Below, one piece after another: positions 26,905 to 36,465 of a stretch of 64,000 bases of DNA. A program made the position numbers and the translations under genes. Source of the DNA: Albirhodobacter sp042466415. GTDB lineage: Bacteria; Pseudomonadota; Alphaproteobacteria; Rhodobacterales; Rhodobacteraceae. Position 1 is the first letter of the stretch. Each line of letters begins with the position of its first letter. Below the pieces are notes generated by a model. That model was not told the origin of the DNA. It ran no database searches and saw nothing but the letters and a program-made list of their open reading frames with translations. The stretch is from the NCBI RefSeq assembly GCF_042466415.1, contig NZ_JAXHCH010000002.1:1736001-1800000 (forward strand). Reading direction: 5' to 3'.

Positions 26905-28120
26905 CACTTACAGCCGATTCCACAAACTCAACCAAACGCGGCAAACAGATCGATTTCAGATCATAGCCGTCGACGATGGTTTGGCGCGCATTTTTCCGCA
27001 TGCTTTCATAAGCTTGCGGATTAGCAAGCGCGTCTATCATCGCATCCGCGAGGGCTGCATGATTGAAGAAATCAACCAATTTGCCATTTTCCCCGTCGAC
27101 AATCATCTCTCGGACCGGCGCCGTATCAGACGCGACCACAACCGCGCCCGCCGCCATGCTTTCCATCAAAGACCATGACAACACGAACGGATATGTCAGA
27201 TAACAATGACAGCGCGAGACCTGTAGCAAGGCGGTAAATGTGCTGTAGGGCACGCGGCCCAAGAAATGCAGCCGTGACATATCGAGGCGGCTTTCGACCT
27301 CATCTAGGAAAATCTGTTTCCAGCTTCCCTGGGCGGGCGCAGGACCGTAGCTCTGCCCCTCCTCACCGACAATGACCACATGTGCCTTCGGGCGCGCGGC
27401 CATCACCGCAGGAAGCGCCCGCATAAAACTGTGATACCCGCGATAGGGTTCCAAAGACCGGTTCACGAAGGTCAAAACCTCGTCGCCCGGTTTGAAAACC
27501 AAGTCCCCGCCCAAGAGGGATAGGCGTGCGTCGGGATCAGGCGCCATGACATCCGTATCGACACCATCAAAAATGACCGAGATCTTGCTGCGCAATTCCG
27601 GCGGGAATGTATCGGCTTGAAACTGCGTGGGCGACACACCTGCATCCGCCTGTATCATGGCCTGCATCAGATGCGCCGACCGTGCGACCGTCGAGAGCTT
27701 CGGGCCTAAGCCTTCGCGACGAAACTCGGGATCGAAATCGGTATCCAACCCTTCGGACCGGTACATCAGCTCGGCATACACCAACAGCTTCGCCTCGGGC
27801 CAGACCTCTTTGAGGTACAGCGTCTCACCCCAACCCGAATGGCCAAAAATCACATCTGGGACGTAATTATATTTGTCCCGCAATTGCTTGGCTGCGAGCG
27901 CAGCTTTCAGACCGCGCTCCGAAACTTCCGCATAGAGCTTCGTCAGAGGAGAAGACAGCGTGACGGGCTCGGGCTTGCGATATTTCACGACCTCAACCGG
28001 CGAGGCGCGTTTGTTCGTCTCCGCCGTGAGCGCCATAACCTGATGCCCGCGATCCCGTAGGGCGGGTGCCAGATGCGGAAACTGGCCGGGGAAGTTCTGA
28101 TGAACGAACAGGATCTTCAT
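26900..28120 (-). CDS. Glycosyltransferase family 4 protein coupled to yejABEF
   Basis: A 406-residue GT-B fold glycosyltransferase. The N-terminal domain begins MKILFVHQNFPGQFPHLAPAL, matching the Glyco_trans_4_3 pattern; the C-terminal domain has VSRCHCYLTYPFVLSWSLMESMAAG and VVASDTAPVREMI, matching the sugar-nucleotide side of GT4 enzymes. No membrane segment is seen, so it is cytoplasmic or loosely membrane-bound. Its ATG overlaps the yejF stop codon by four bases (ATGA), so it belongs to the transporter operon. Donor and acceptor are not predictable. Confidence 0.88.
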   Translation of the reverse strand: MKILFVHQNFPGQFPHLAPALRDRGHQVMALTAETNKRASPVEVVKYRKPEPVTLSSPLTKLYAEVSERGLKAALAAKQLRDKYNYVPDVIFGHSGWGETLYLKEVWPEAKLLVYAELMYRSEGLDTDFDPEFRREGLGPKLSTVARSAHLMQAMIQADAGVSPTQFQADTFPPELRSKISVIFDGVDTDVMAPDPDARLSLLGGDLVFKPGDEVLTFVNRSLEPYRGYHSFMRALPAVMAARPKAHVVIVGEEGQSYGPAPAQGSWKQIFLDEVESRLDMSRLHFLGRVPYSTFTALLQVSRCHCYLTYPFVLSWSLMESMAAGAVVVASDTAPVREMIVDGENGKLVDFFNHAALADAMIDALANPQAYESMRKNARQTIVDGYDLKSICLPRLVEFVESAVSG

Positions 28121-29757
28121 TGAGGGCTGGCGGACACCGCCGGAGTTGACGCCTCATCCCCCATCGCAGCCGCCATCAGAGCGCGCGTATAGTCGGTTTT
28201 GGGCGCATCGAAAATCTGCGCCGTCGGACCAGCTTCAACGATATCACCTGATTTCATGACCATCACGTGATGCGCAAGCGCCCGCACCACGCGCAAATCA
28301 TGCGAGATGAAGAGGTAGGTGAGGCCATGTTTCTTCTGCAAATCGCGCAACAAATCGACGATCTGCACCTGCACCGTCATATCGAGCGCGGATGTCGGCT
28401 CATCCAAAACCATTACGCGAGGCCGCAAGATCATCGCCCGTGCGATTGCGATCCGCTGACGCTGTCCGCCGGAAAACTCATGCGGGTAGCGCGTCATCAT
28501 CGCGGGATCAAGGCCGACTTCTCGCATAATCTCGGCCACCATATCGTGTTGTGACCGGCCCTTTTCGACGCCGTGAACCGTCAAGCCTTCGGCAATGATT
28601 TGTTCGATCGTCATCCGTGGCGATAGCGAGCCGAACGGATCTTGGAACACGATCTGCATATCGCGCCGCAAAGCGCGCAGGCGCGCCGCAGGCCATGTCG
28701 CGATGTTCTCGCCCAGATAATTGATCGGGCCTTCCGACGCGATAAGGCGCATGATTGCCAAGGCAAGGGTTGTCTTCCCCGAGCCAGATTCCCCGACGAT
28801 CCCAAGGGTTTCGCCCTCGCGCACGGTCAGCGTTGCCGCGTTCACCGCCTTGATATGCCCGACCGTTTGGCGCAACAAACCCCGCTGAATAGGGAACCAG
28901 ACGCGCAAATCCCGCGTGGATACGATTTCTTTCGCCCCCAACGGCGCGGCCTCGGCGATGCCTTTCGGTTCCGCCGCAAGCAGCATTTTGGTGTAGGGAT
29001 GTTGCGGATTGGTGAAGATATCCTCAACCTTGCCCTGCTCTACGATCTCGCCGTGCTGCATCACGCAGACACGGTCCGCGATGCGGCGTACCACGCCCAG
29101 ATCGTGGCTGATAAACATCAGCGACATCGACTCTGTCCGCTTCAACTCGGCCAGCAATTCCAAAATCTGCGCCTGAATGGTCACGTCTAGCGCCGTCGTC
29201 GGCTCGTCGGCAACGAGAAGCTCCGGCCCGTTCGCCAGCGCCATCGCGATCATCACGCGTTGCCTTTGGCCGCCGGAAAGCTGGTGCGGGTAACTTTGTA
29301 GACGCCCCTCGGGATCGGGTATCCCAACCTTTTGCAGCAATTCAATCACGCGTGCTTTCGCCTGCGCCCCCCGCAACCCCTGATGAAGCGCCAAGCTCTC
29401 TGTGATCTGCTTTTCGATCGTATGCAGAGGGTTAAGAGAGGTCATCGGCTCTTGAAAAATGAAGCTGATATCATTGCCGCGCACTTTGCGCAGCAAGGCC
29501 GCATCCGCGCCGACCATCTCCTGCTCGCGGTATTTGACCGATCCCTCCAGCACAGCATTCGCCCCCAAGAGAGCAACCGTCGAGAGCGCCGTGACCGATT
29601 TTCCCGATCCCGATTCCCCCACAATCGCAAGCGTCTCGCCGCGCAAAATCTGGAAGCTAACCCCCTTCACCGCAGGCGTCAGCCGCCCCTCGGAACGGAA
29701 CCCGATCTTGAGGTCGCGCACATCAAGCAAAACATTGGAAGCAGAAATCTGTGTCAT
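28117..29757 (-). CDS. yejF: Peptide ABC transporter ATP-binding protein with two nucleotide-binding domains (YejF-like)
   Basis: A 546-residue fused ATPase of the oligopeptide/microcin C type. NBD1 carries GESGSGKS, LSGGQRQRV and VADEPTTALD; NBD2 carries GESGSGKTTLA, FSGGQRQRIA and LDEPTSALD. Both have intact Walker B and H-loops (FISHDLGVV, FISHDLRVV). It powers yejABE-type uptake of peptides. An in-frame GTG at 29766 would overlap the yejE stop (GTGA); the ATG at 29757 is used here. Confidence 0.94.
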   Translation of the reverse strand: MTQISASNVLLDVRDLKIGFRSEGRLTPAVKGVSFQILRGETLAIVGESGSGKSVTALSTVALLGANAVLEGSVKYREQEMVGADAALLRKVRGNDISFIFQEPMTSLNPLHTIEKQITESLALHQGLRGAQAKARVIELLQKVGIPDPEGRLQSYPHQLSGGQRQRVMIAMALANGPELLVADEPTTALDVTIQAQILELLAELKRTESMSLMFISHDLGVVRRIADRVCVMQHGEIVEQGKVEDIFTNPQHPYTKMLLAAEPKGIAEAAPLGAKEIVSTRDLRVWFPIQRGLLRQTVGHIKAVNAATLTVREGETLGIVGESGSGKTTLALAIMRLIASEGPINYLGENIATWPAARLRALRRDMQIVFQDPFGSLSPRMTIEQIIAEGLTVHGVEKGRSQHDMVAEIMREVGLDPAMMTRYPHEFSGGQRQRIAIARAMILRPRVMVLDEPTSALDMTVQVQIVDLLRDLQKKHGLTYLFISHDLRVVRALAHHVMVMKSGDIVEAGPTAQIFDAPKTDYTRALMAAAMGDEASTPAVSASPQ

Positions 29758-29762
29758 ACGGC

Positions 29763-30884
29763 TCACTTAAAGATTTTGCGCGGATCGAAGGCGTCGCGGA
29801 TGCCCTCAAAGATAAACAACAGGAGCGACAGCATGGTCGCGAAGGTTGCAAAGGCGGTGAAGGCGAGCCACGGCGCCTGCAGGTTCTGCTTGGCTTGCAA
29901 GGTCAATTCCCCCAACGACGGTGCCGAACTCGGGAGCCCGAAGCCAAGGAAATCGAGCGACGCCAACATCGAAATCGCGCCGGTGGTCACGAATGGCAGC
30001 ATCGTCAACGTCGCCACCATCGCATTTGGCAAGATGTGCCGGAACATGATCACCCTGTCCGAAACACCAAGCGCACGGGCCGCGCGCACATATTCAAAGT
30101 TGCGCGCGCGCAGGAATTCCGCGCGCACGACCCCTGTCAAGGCAGGCCACCCAAACAAGATCGCGACCAAAACCAAGAGCCAGAAGGACCGCCCCAAAAT
30201 CGCGAAGAGGATGATGATCACGTAGAGCGACGGCGTCGAGGACCAGATTTCCAACATCCGCTGAAAAATCAGATCAGTGCGCCCGCCGAAATAGCCCTGC
30301 ACCGCGCCAGCAGCGATCCCGATGACCGACGAGACGCCCGTGACGATCAGCGCAAAGAAGATCGACAGGCGGAAGCCGTAGATGACCCGCGCCAACACGT
30401 CGCGGGCGGTGTCATCCGTGCCAAGCCAATGATCGCCGTCAGGGGCGGATGGTGCGGCGCCTACGTTGTTGATCGTTCGGTAATGGTAGGGAATCGGCGG
30501 CCACACCATCCAGCCCGCCTCGACCGCCTCACCCTCAACGGTGCCAGTTGCCTCAACCTCGGCGATGACCGCCTCAGGATCATCCTCGCACAGTTCCGAG
30601 CCGCCCGACCGGATGAAACATTGCACAACCTCATCGCGGTAGACGGCTTCGGTTCGCATGAAGCCGCCGAAGGTCTCCTCCGAGTAGAACCGCATCACGG
30701 GCGAATAAAGGTCGCCGCGATACGAGACGAGGATCGGTTTGTCATTGGCGAGGAGTTCGGCAAAGAGCGACACCCCAAAGAGCACGCAGAACAAAATAAG
30801 CGACCAGAATGACCGGCGGTTCCCGCGGAAATTCGCCCAACGGCGTTTGTTCAACGGTGAGAGTTCAGGCAGGAGTTTCATCAA
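29763..30884 (-). CDS. yejE: Peptide ABC transporter permease (YejE-like)
   Basis: A 373-residue inner-membrane permease of the binding-protein-dependent transport family. After the first helix comes a periplasmic insert of about 115 residues (including PYHYRTINNVG and HWLGTDDTARDVLARV) that is typical of YejE. The EAA loop RAARALGVSDRVIMFRHILPN is visible. Overlaps the yejB stop by four bases. Confidence 0.93.
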   Translation of the reverse strand: MMKLLPELSPLNKRRWANFRGNRRSFWSLILFCVLFGVSLFAELLANDKPILVSYRGDLYSPVMRFYSEETFGGFMRTEAVYRDEVVQCFIRSGGSELCEDDPEAVIAEVEATGTVEGEAVEAGWMVWPPIPYHYRTINNVGAAPSAPDGDHWLGTDDTARDVLARVIYGFRLSIFFALIVTGVSSVIGIAAGAVQGYFGGRTDLIFQRMLEIWSSTPSLYVIIILFAILGRSFWLLVLVAILFGWPALTGVVRAEFLRARNFEYVRAARALGVSDRVIMFRHILPNAMVATLTMLPFVTTGAISMLASLDFLGFGLPSSAPSLGELTLQAKQNLQAPWLAFTAFATFATMLSLLLFIFEGIRDAFDPRKIFK

Positions 30885-32032
30885 CCAGCCCTCTTTTCAA
30901 AATCAATCCGCGGATCGACGAACACATACATCAAATCTGACAAGATCCCGACTAGCAGAGAAATCAGCCCGAACACATAAAGCGTGCCGAAGATGATCGG
31001 ATAATCGCGGTTCACAGCGGCCTCATAGCCCATCCGCCCCAACCCATCGAGCGAGAACACAGTCTCGATCAGGATCGACCCGCCCATAAACACACCCAAA
31101 AACAAGGCCGGGAAACCCGCGATGACGATCAGCATCGCATTGCGGAACACATGCCCATAGAGCACGCGTCCCTCCGTCAGCCCCTTCGCCCGTGCGGTCA
31201 TCACATATTGCTTGGTAATCTCGTCAAGGAACGAGTTTTTTGTCAGCAAAGTCAGTGTCGCAAAGCTTGCGATTGTATAGGCAGCAACCGGCAGCACGAT
31301 ATGCCACAGGTAATCCAGCGCCTTTTCCATCGGGGACATACTCGCGAACCCGTCCGAGACCAGGCCAGATAGCGGGAAAATCTGCCAATACGAGCCACCG
31401 GCAAACAAGACCAACAACAAGATCGCCACGAGGAAAGATGGGATCGCATAGGCCGCAATGATCGCCGCCGAGGTCCACGCATCAAAGGCGGACCCGTGAT
31501 GCACAGCTTTGCGGATCCCCAACGGAATTGAGATCAGATACGCAAGCAAAGTCGACCACAAACCCAGCGTGATCGACACTGGCATTTTCTCGAGCACCAG
31601 ATCGACAACGGTTTTCGTTGGATTGAAGAAAGAGGAGCCGAAATCAAACCGCGCGTAATTGCCGAGCATAATCAAAAACCGCTCCGGCGCGGAAATCTGC
31701 TGTTTTTCGCAATCGGTGGGGTTCGGCGTGCCGTCATAACCGTCCGCGCAAACTAGGCGTGCAAACCCCATTTGCACCTCAAGTGCGGCGAGCTTTTCAG
31801 GCGGCAGGCCGCGCGCGCCGAGATAGCCGCCCTCCCCGCCCGCATCCTGCGACTGCCCCGCATCACCGCCGCCTGCGATGTTTTTGAAGGCATCGCCTTC
31901 GCCCTCGATACGCGCCATAATCTGTTCGATCGGCCCGCCGGGGACAAATTGCGTCAGTGCAAAATTCACGATTAAAATTCCCAAAAGCGTGGGAATAATC
32001 AAAAGCAATCGCCGCAGGATATAGGCGCCCAT
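30881..32032 (-). CDS. yejB: Peptide ABC transporter permease (YejB-like)
   Basis: A 383-residue permease beginning MGAYILRRLLLIIPTLLGILIVNF, the usual DppB/YejB start, with a large periplasmic loop (about residues 40-130) and an EAA loop (TARAKGLTEGRVLYGHVFRNAML). The ATG at 32032 is preferred to an upstream ATG at 32050. It pairs with YejE to form the channel. About 50 bases separate it from yejA upstream. Confidence 0.94.
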   Translation of the reverse strand: MGAYILRRLLLIIPTLLGILIVNFALTQFVPGGPIEQIMARIEGEGDAFKNIAGGGDAGQSQDAGGEGGYLGARGLPPEKLAALEVQMGFARLVCADGYDGTPNPTDCEKQQISAPERFLIMLGNYARFDFGSSFFNPTKTVVDLVLEKMPVSITLGLWSTLLAYLISIPLGIRKAVHHGSAFDAWTSAAIIAAYAIPSFLVAILLLVLFAGGSYWQIFPLSGLVSDGFASMSPMEKALDYLWHIVLPVAAYTIASFATLTLLTKNSFLDEITKQYVMTARAKGLTEGRVLYGHVFRNAMLIVIAGFPALFLGVFMGGSILIETVFSLDGLGRMGYEAAVNRDYPIIFGTLYVFGLISLLVGILSDLMYVFVDPRIDFEKRAG

Positions 32033-32084
32033 TCGTTCCGCTCTCTCCAACCGTTTACCGGCTTTTTCCGAGCCCCTCGCGCGT

Positions 32085-34022
32085 TTACAGCGCGCCTTGG
32101 GCCTTTAGTTTCTCTGCTTTTTCGGCGTTATACCACCAGAAATCCAACTCGCCCAGAGCATAGGGCGGCAGGGTTTCGGGATGCTCGAACATATCGTAAT
32201 AGGCGACGTTGTGTGTCGGCGCATACCATTGCGGCACCCAGAAATGCAAAGATCGAAGCGCCCGATCCAGAACCCGCGCCGCAAGTTCCATCTGTGCGCG
32301 CGTCTCCGCTTGCACGACATTTTCGATGAGCGCATCAATTGCCGGATTGGCGACGCCCATCGCGTTGAAAACATCGTCGATCGCGCCTGATCCGAAGTAT
32401 TGCTCCAGATCCGAGCCGGTGATCGCATCCTGACCCAAATGCGATGTCAGCAGATCGAAATCAAAGCTACGGCGGCGGGACTCGTATTGCACATCGTCAA
32501 CGCGGGAGTTGCGCGCATCAATCCCCACCGCGCGCATATTCTCGACGTAAGGATTGAGCACCTTGTCGAAGGTCTGGCTATCGTTGAGAATTTCGACCCG
32601 CAGCACCTCGCCGTTGGCATTTCGACGCATACCGTCGTCGCCCACGATCCAACCGGCCTGCGTGAGCAATTCGCCCGCTGCTCGTAAAGTCTTGCGGTCC
32701 ATCTGCCGCGCGCCCGCCACATAGGGTTCCACCGCCTCAGCCTCAAGAATTCCCTCGGGCAGATCGGCGGCCACGGGCTCGAGCAAGGCGCGCTCCTCCG
32801 CGGTTGGCACGCCCTTTGCAGCCATTGGAGAAAGATCCCAGAACGAGGTCACGCGCGCATAGAGCCCGTAAAACAGCGTCTCATTCGTCCACTCGAAGTT
32901 AAACAGCATCCCCAACGCTTCGCGCGTCCGGATATCCGCAAACTGCGGCCGCCGCAGGTTGATCACAAAGCACTGACCCGAAGGAATCCCGCCGCGCGGC
33001 AATTGCCGCTTAACGACATGCCCTTTTTGCACCGCCGGAAAATCGTAGCTATTTGCCCAAATCGATGAGGAGGCCTCAGAGCGGAAAGTGTAATTCCCCG
33101 CCTTGAAACCCTCAAACGCTGTTTGGTAATCGGCAAAATAGGTCAGGCTGATACGATCAAAATTATTGCGCCCGACATTGAGTGGCAGATCCGCCCCCCA
33201 ATAGGCGTCGTTCCGCCGCCAAACCAGTTTGCGCCCATCAGTCGCACGTTCCAACATGTAGGGCCCCGAACCGAGGAAGGGCGCGTCGATGGGCTTTTCA
33301 AGGTCAATACCCCGCGTCTCGAAATCCGCCTGCGAGAAGATGGGAATACCGCCAACCGTCTGAATCAAATCGCGGCGCGGGTAGCCGTCGACGAAGGTGA
33401 ACTTCACCCGACGCGCGTCCAATGCCTCGGCAGAGGCGACTTGTTTGGCGATGACGACTTGGAAAGAGGACAACCCTTTAAGGCGCAATTGATCATAGGA
33501 GAAGGCAACGTCTTGTGCCGTGACTGGGCTGCCGTCCGAGAATTTTGCCTCCGCGCGCAGGGTGAAAATCACCCAATCGCGTGAGGGCGGGTAGTCAAGG
33601 CGCTCCGCGAGCAGGCAGTAGGACGCGCCGATCTCGTCGGACGTCCCCGCCAACAATGTCTCCAACGGCAATGTCGCAAGCGCCGCCGCGCGCCCGGCCA
33701 CGGTGAACGGGTTGAACGTATCAAAACCGCCCGGCAACCATTCGCCAATCTCGCCCCCTTTGGGGGCTTGGGGGTTCACGTAATCAAGGTGTTTGAAATC
33801 GGGCCCGTATTTGAGATCGCCGAAGGTCGAGATTCCGTGCGAAGGGTTTGGCGCATCCGCTGGCATTGCGTCAACACTCCCAGCCTCTTGCGCAAAAGCG
33901 TGCCCGCCGATCGCCCCTGACAGCCCTACAGAGGCCGCCGTCATCCCCATGAACCGCAGCATTTCGCGTCTCGAATAGCCTTGCGCAATGATCTGGGGGG
34001 TGGGCGGCGAGCGATGCGTCAT
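32085..34022 (-). CDS. yejA: Periplasmic peptide-binding protein of ABC transporter (YejA-like), Tat signal
   Basis: A 645-residue substrate-binding protein of the SBP_bac_5 family, larger than DppA-type proteins as expected for YejA. The N-terminus has SRREMLRFMGMTAASVGLSG, a twin-arginine motif followed by a hydrophobic stretch and an AFA-QE cleavage region, so export through Tat is likely. The mature protein has family segments such as FTLRAEAKFSDGSPVTAQDVAFSY. The ATG at 34022 follows a GGAGG ribosome site. YejABEF in E. coli and Rhizobium takes up microcin C and defensive peptides; peptide scavenging or peptide resistance is the likely role here. Confidence 0.93.
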   Translation of the reverse strand: MTHRSPPTPQIIAQGYSRREMLRFMGMTAASVGLSGAIGGHAFAQEAGSVDAMPADAPNPSHGISTFGDLKYGPDFKHLDYVNPQAPKGGEIGEWLPGGFDTFNPFTVAGRAAALATLPLETLLAGTSDEIGASYCLLAERLDYPPSRDWVIFTLRAEAKFSDGSPVTAQDVAFSYDQLRLKGLSSFQVVIAKQVASAEALDARRVKFTFVDGYPRRDLIQTVGGIPIFSQADFETRGIDLEKPIDAPFLGSGPYMLERATDGRKLVWRRNDAYWGADLPLNVGRNNFDRISLTYFADYQTAFEGFKAGNYTFRSEASSSIWANSYDFPAVQKGHVVKRQLPRGGIPSGQCFVINLRRPQFADIRTREALGMLFNFEWTNETLFYGLYARVTSFWDLSPMAAKGVPTAEERALLEPVAADLPEGILEAEAVEPYVAGARQMDRKTLRAAGELLTQAGWIVGDDGMRRNANGEVLRVEILNDSQTFDKVLNPYVENMRAVGIDARNSRVDDVQYESRRRSFDFDLLTSHLGQDAITGSDLEQYFGSGAIDDVFNAMGVANPAIDALIENVVQAETRAQMELAARVLDRALRSLHFWVPQWYAPTHNVAYYDMFEHPETLPPYALGELDFWWYNAEKAEKLKAQGAL

Positions 34023-34169
34023 GGGAACCTCCGATAAAGTTCCTTGTAAGCTAGCTGGTGCTGTGCCGAGCGCAAGCAGCAAACCTGTGAGAACATCGTG
34101 AGCAGAGGGGATCTGGCGAAGCTGTGATCATGAGAACAGCCGCCCGTTCCCCAAAGCGGCGCAACGAAA

Positions 34170-34195
34170 AACGCCGCGCTTTTCGGCGCGGCGTT
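34170..34195 (-). terminator. Intrinsic terminator after the cytochrome c gene
   Basis: A perfect 10-base-pair stem (AACGCCGCGC / GCGCGGCGTT) with a six-base loop. Read on the minus strand it is followed by TTTTTCG, so it terminates the cytochrome gene at 34216. Confidence 0.9.
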
Positions 34196-34215
34196 CACAT
34201 CAACTGGTCTGGAGC

Positions 34216-34749
34216 TTAGGGCGTCACAGATTCGAGATAAGCGATCAGATCGACGCGATCTTGCGTCTTCGGCAGGCCCGCGAAGGCCATTTTGGTGCCC
34301 GGCACCGCTTCTTTTGGTTTCAGCAGGAAGTCGTTGAGGTGCTCAGGTGTCCACTCGCCGCCGATCTCGGCCATCGCGCTGGAGTAGTTGAACCCGTCAA
34401 CGCCGCCACGTGCGCGGTTGAAGACGCCGTCAAGATGCGGGCCAGTGCCGTTCGATCCATCAAGTTTGTGACAAGCTTTGCATTTGCCAAAGACCTTCTC
34501 GCCCGCGGCCGCATCGCCCAGCGCGAAATCGATGATTTCTTCTTCCTCAGGCTCGCCCGAATCCGATGCCGCTGCCGCCAGCAAATCGCCAGGCGCGGAG
34601 GTATCGACTTCGCCCTCGGCCAATTCATGCGTTCCGTGCCCGCCACCCACGGTAAACAGCGCCGAAGCCGCCCAAGAGGTAAGCAGGAAGAACAAGAATG
34701 CCCCCAGAACGGCGCCTGCGACTTTGGTGATGGTCATCGTGTTGAACAT
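34216..34749 (-). CDS. Membrane-anchored cytochrome c (cy/c552-type)
   Basis: A 177-residue class I cytochrome c with one N-terminal membrane helix (ITKVAGAVLGAFLFFLLTSWAASALF), an acidic/Ala-rich tether of about 45 residues, then the haem site CKACHK and a distal Met in GTKMAFAG. This is the pattern of membrane-bound cytochrome cy/CycM, which ferries electrons from bc1 to the oxidase. It is a plausible donor to the cbb3 oxidase in this window. Upstream ribosome site AGGGAAG supports the ATG at 34749. Confidence 0.92.
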   Translation of the reverse strand: MFNTMTITKVAGAVLGAFLFFLLTSWAASALFTVGGGHGTHELAEGEVDTSAPGDLLAAAASDSGEPEEEEIIDFALGDAAAGEKVFGKCKACHKLDGSNGTGPHLDGVFNRARGGVDGFNYSSAMAEIGGEWTPEHLNDFLLKPKEAVPGTKMAFAGLPKTQDRVDLIAYLESVTP

Positions 34750-35037
34750 GGTTCTTCCCTGAGATAGCGGAATTGGGTTGCGGGCATCTATCCGTTTCAG
34801 CACCCTGATTTCAAGATGAGAATGCGCGATAACGTTGCGATTTACGCGGATCGTAAGTGAAAAATGCAACAAAGGTCTACTGAAATTGCGAGCTTGCGCG
34901 GATAGGTCGCGCCCAAAGGCCGCAGGGCGCTCCAAATACTTTGCGGCACCCTCCCGCCGCAAAGCCGCTTTTCCCCGCGCAGATCAAGGTATAGGACGAG
35001 GCAACAGTTTAGCGCAGCACCAGCTGGAGGATACGCG

Positions 35038-35916
35038 ATGCCCGCCAACACGCCCCAAATCGAACGTCAGACACCAGGCAAAGGCAAGATCGCGTTTCAA
35101 GGCGAGCTCGGCGCCTATTCGCACCAAGCCTGCCGCGACGCCCGCCCCGGCATGGAGGTAATCCCCTGCCGCACGTTTGAAGATGCGATTGAGGCGGTCA
35201 AGTCTGGTGCGGCCGAAATGGCTTGCCTCCCTGTCGAGAACTCTACCTACGGGCGCGTGGCCGATATTCACCACCTTCTACCCGAGAGCGGGCTTAAGAT
35301 CATCGACGAGCATTTTGTGCGTGTGCACATCAACCTCCTCGCCGTGCGCGGCACAAAGCTGGCCGATGTAAAAGCGGCTATGAGCCACACTGTTTTGCTC
35401 GGTCAATGTCGCGGGTTCTTGCAAGAGCACGGGCTGGAGCGGATCACCGGCGCGGATACGGCGGGCTCGGCGCAGATCGTTGCGCAAGACGGCAACCCCG
35501 CCGTCGCGGCACTTGCCTCCGAACTCGCGGGCGAAATCTACGGGCTCGACGTCTTGGCGCGCCATATTGAGGACCGTCAGGATAATACGACCCGTTTCCT
35601 CATCATGCAGCCCGAGGCCGATATGCGGCCGCGCGCCGATAAGATGATGACGACATTCGTGTTCCGCGTGCGCAACATTCCGGCGGCGCTTTACAAAGGC
35701 TTGGGCGGATTTGCGACGAACGGCGTGAACATGACCAAACTCGAAAGCTACATGGTCGGCGGCACTTTCACCGCCACGCAATTCTACGCCGATATTGAGG
35801 GCCACCCGCAAGATGCGAATGTCGCCCTCGCCCTAGAGGAACTCGGCTATTTCACCGATTATCTCGAAATTCTGGGCGTGTACCCTGCCGATCCGCGCCG
35901 CGGCGAGCCATCCTGA
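35038..35916 (+). CDS. pheA: Prephenate dehydratase
   Basis: A 292-residue enzyme that turns prephenate into phenylpyruvate for phenylalanine synthesis. The catalytic domain has GAYSHQAC, the VENSTYGRVADIHHLL segment, and the catalytic NTTRFLIM (Thr-Arg-Phe). The regulatory ACT domain follows, with ALYKGLGGFATNGVNMTKLESYM. There is no fused chorismate mutase domain. The ATG at 35038 has a GGAGG site. It is divergent from the cytochrome gene, an arrangement often seen in Rhodobacterales. Confidence 0.95.
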   Translation: MPANTPQIERQTPGKGKIAFQGELGAYSHQACRDARPGMEVIPCRTFEDAIEAVKSGAAEMACLPVENSTYGRVADIHHLLPESGLKIIDEHFVRVHINLLAVRGTKLADVKAAMSHTVLLGQCRGFLQEHGLERITGADTAGSAQIVAQDGNPAVAALASELAGEIYGLDVLARHIEDRQDNTTRFLIMQPEADMRPRADKMMTTFVFRVRNIPAALYKGLGGFATNGVNMTKLESYMVGGTFTATQFYADIEGHPQDANVALALEELGYFTDYLEILGVYPADPRRGEPS

Positions 35917-35934
35917 GCGGCCGCGCGCAACCGG

Positions 35935-36399
35935 TTAGCTCCGGGCTGCGAACGCGGTGATCGCATCGGCGAAGGCCTTGATCCGCTTGTCATATTTTTT
36001 GTTGAGCGACGTCTTCCCGAGCTTCGCGGATTGAATCATCAGCCGCGCGCCCAAGCTGCGCGGGGCGATTGACGTGACAATTTTCATGCGCGTTTTCATC
36101 GGCGTAACTTCCGTCAACACGACGTTCGCCTCGATTTCGAACGAGGAGGAGACACCGGAAAATGCCAGCGTGTCCGGGCGCGTGAACTCCACCAGATCGA
36201 CGATCAACTCGCGGCGTTTTCCCCGCATCTTAAAGCTGATGTCCCACGACAGGCCGACACCGGCCTGCGTCAAATTATCCAGCCGTTTAACATCGATCTT
36301 ACGACCGCGGGCGATGGTTTCGATCTGGTTGAAATCCGACAGGATATCGAAGGCGCGCTCAATCGGGGCGAGGATGTCTTGCTGGGAAGAAAACTGCAT
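35935..36399 (-). CDS. SRPBCC (START-like) family protein
   Basis: A 154-residue protein with the START/SRPBCC pattern: an opening strand MQFSSQQDILAPIERAFDILSDF, a hydrophobic-cavity core, and a C-terminal helix (RSLGARLMIQSAKLGKTSLNKKY). These proteins bind hydrophobic ligands or act as polyketide-type cyclases; no ligand can be named. It lies between convergent pheA and the start of the nudC-side region. Confidence 0.8.
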   Translation of the reverse strand: MQFSSQQDILAPIERAFDILSDFNQIETIARGRKIDVKRLDNLTQAGVGLSWDISFKMRGKRRELIVDLVEFTRPDTLAFSGVSSSFEIEANVVLTEVTPMKTRMKIVTSIAPRSLGARLMIQSAKLGKTSLNKKYDKRIKAFADAITAFAARS

Positions 36400-36465
36400 C
36401 GGGTCAGGCTCCGTAGACTGGGAATTGGCCTCGCTTGCGCGGGAAAAGCGGCGGTGTAATGGCGT

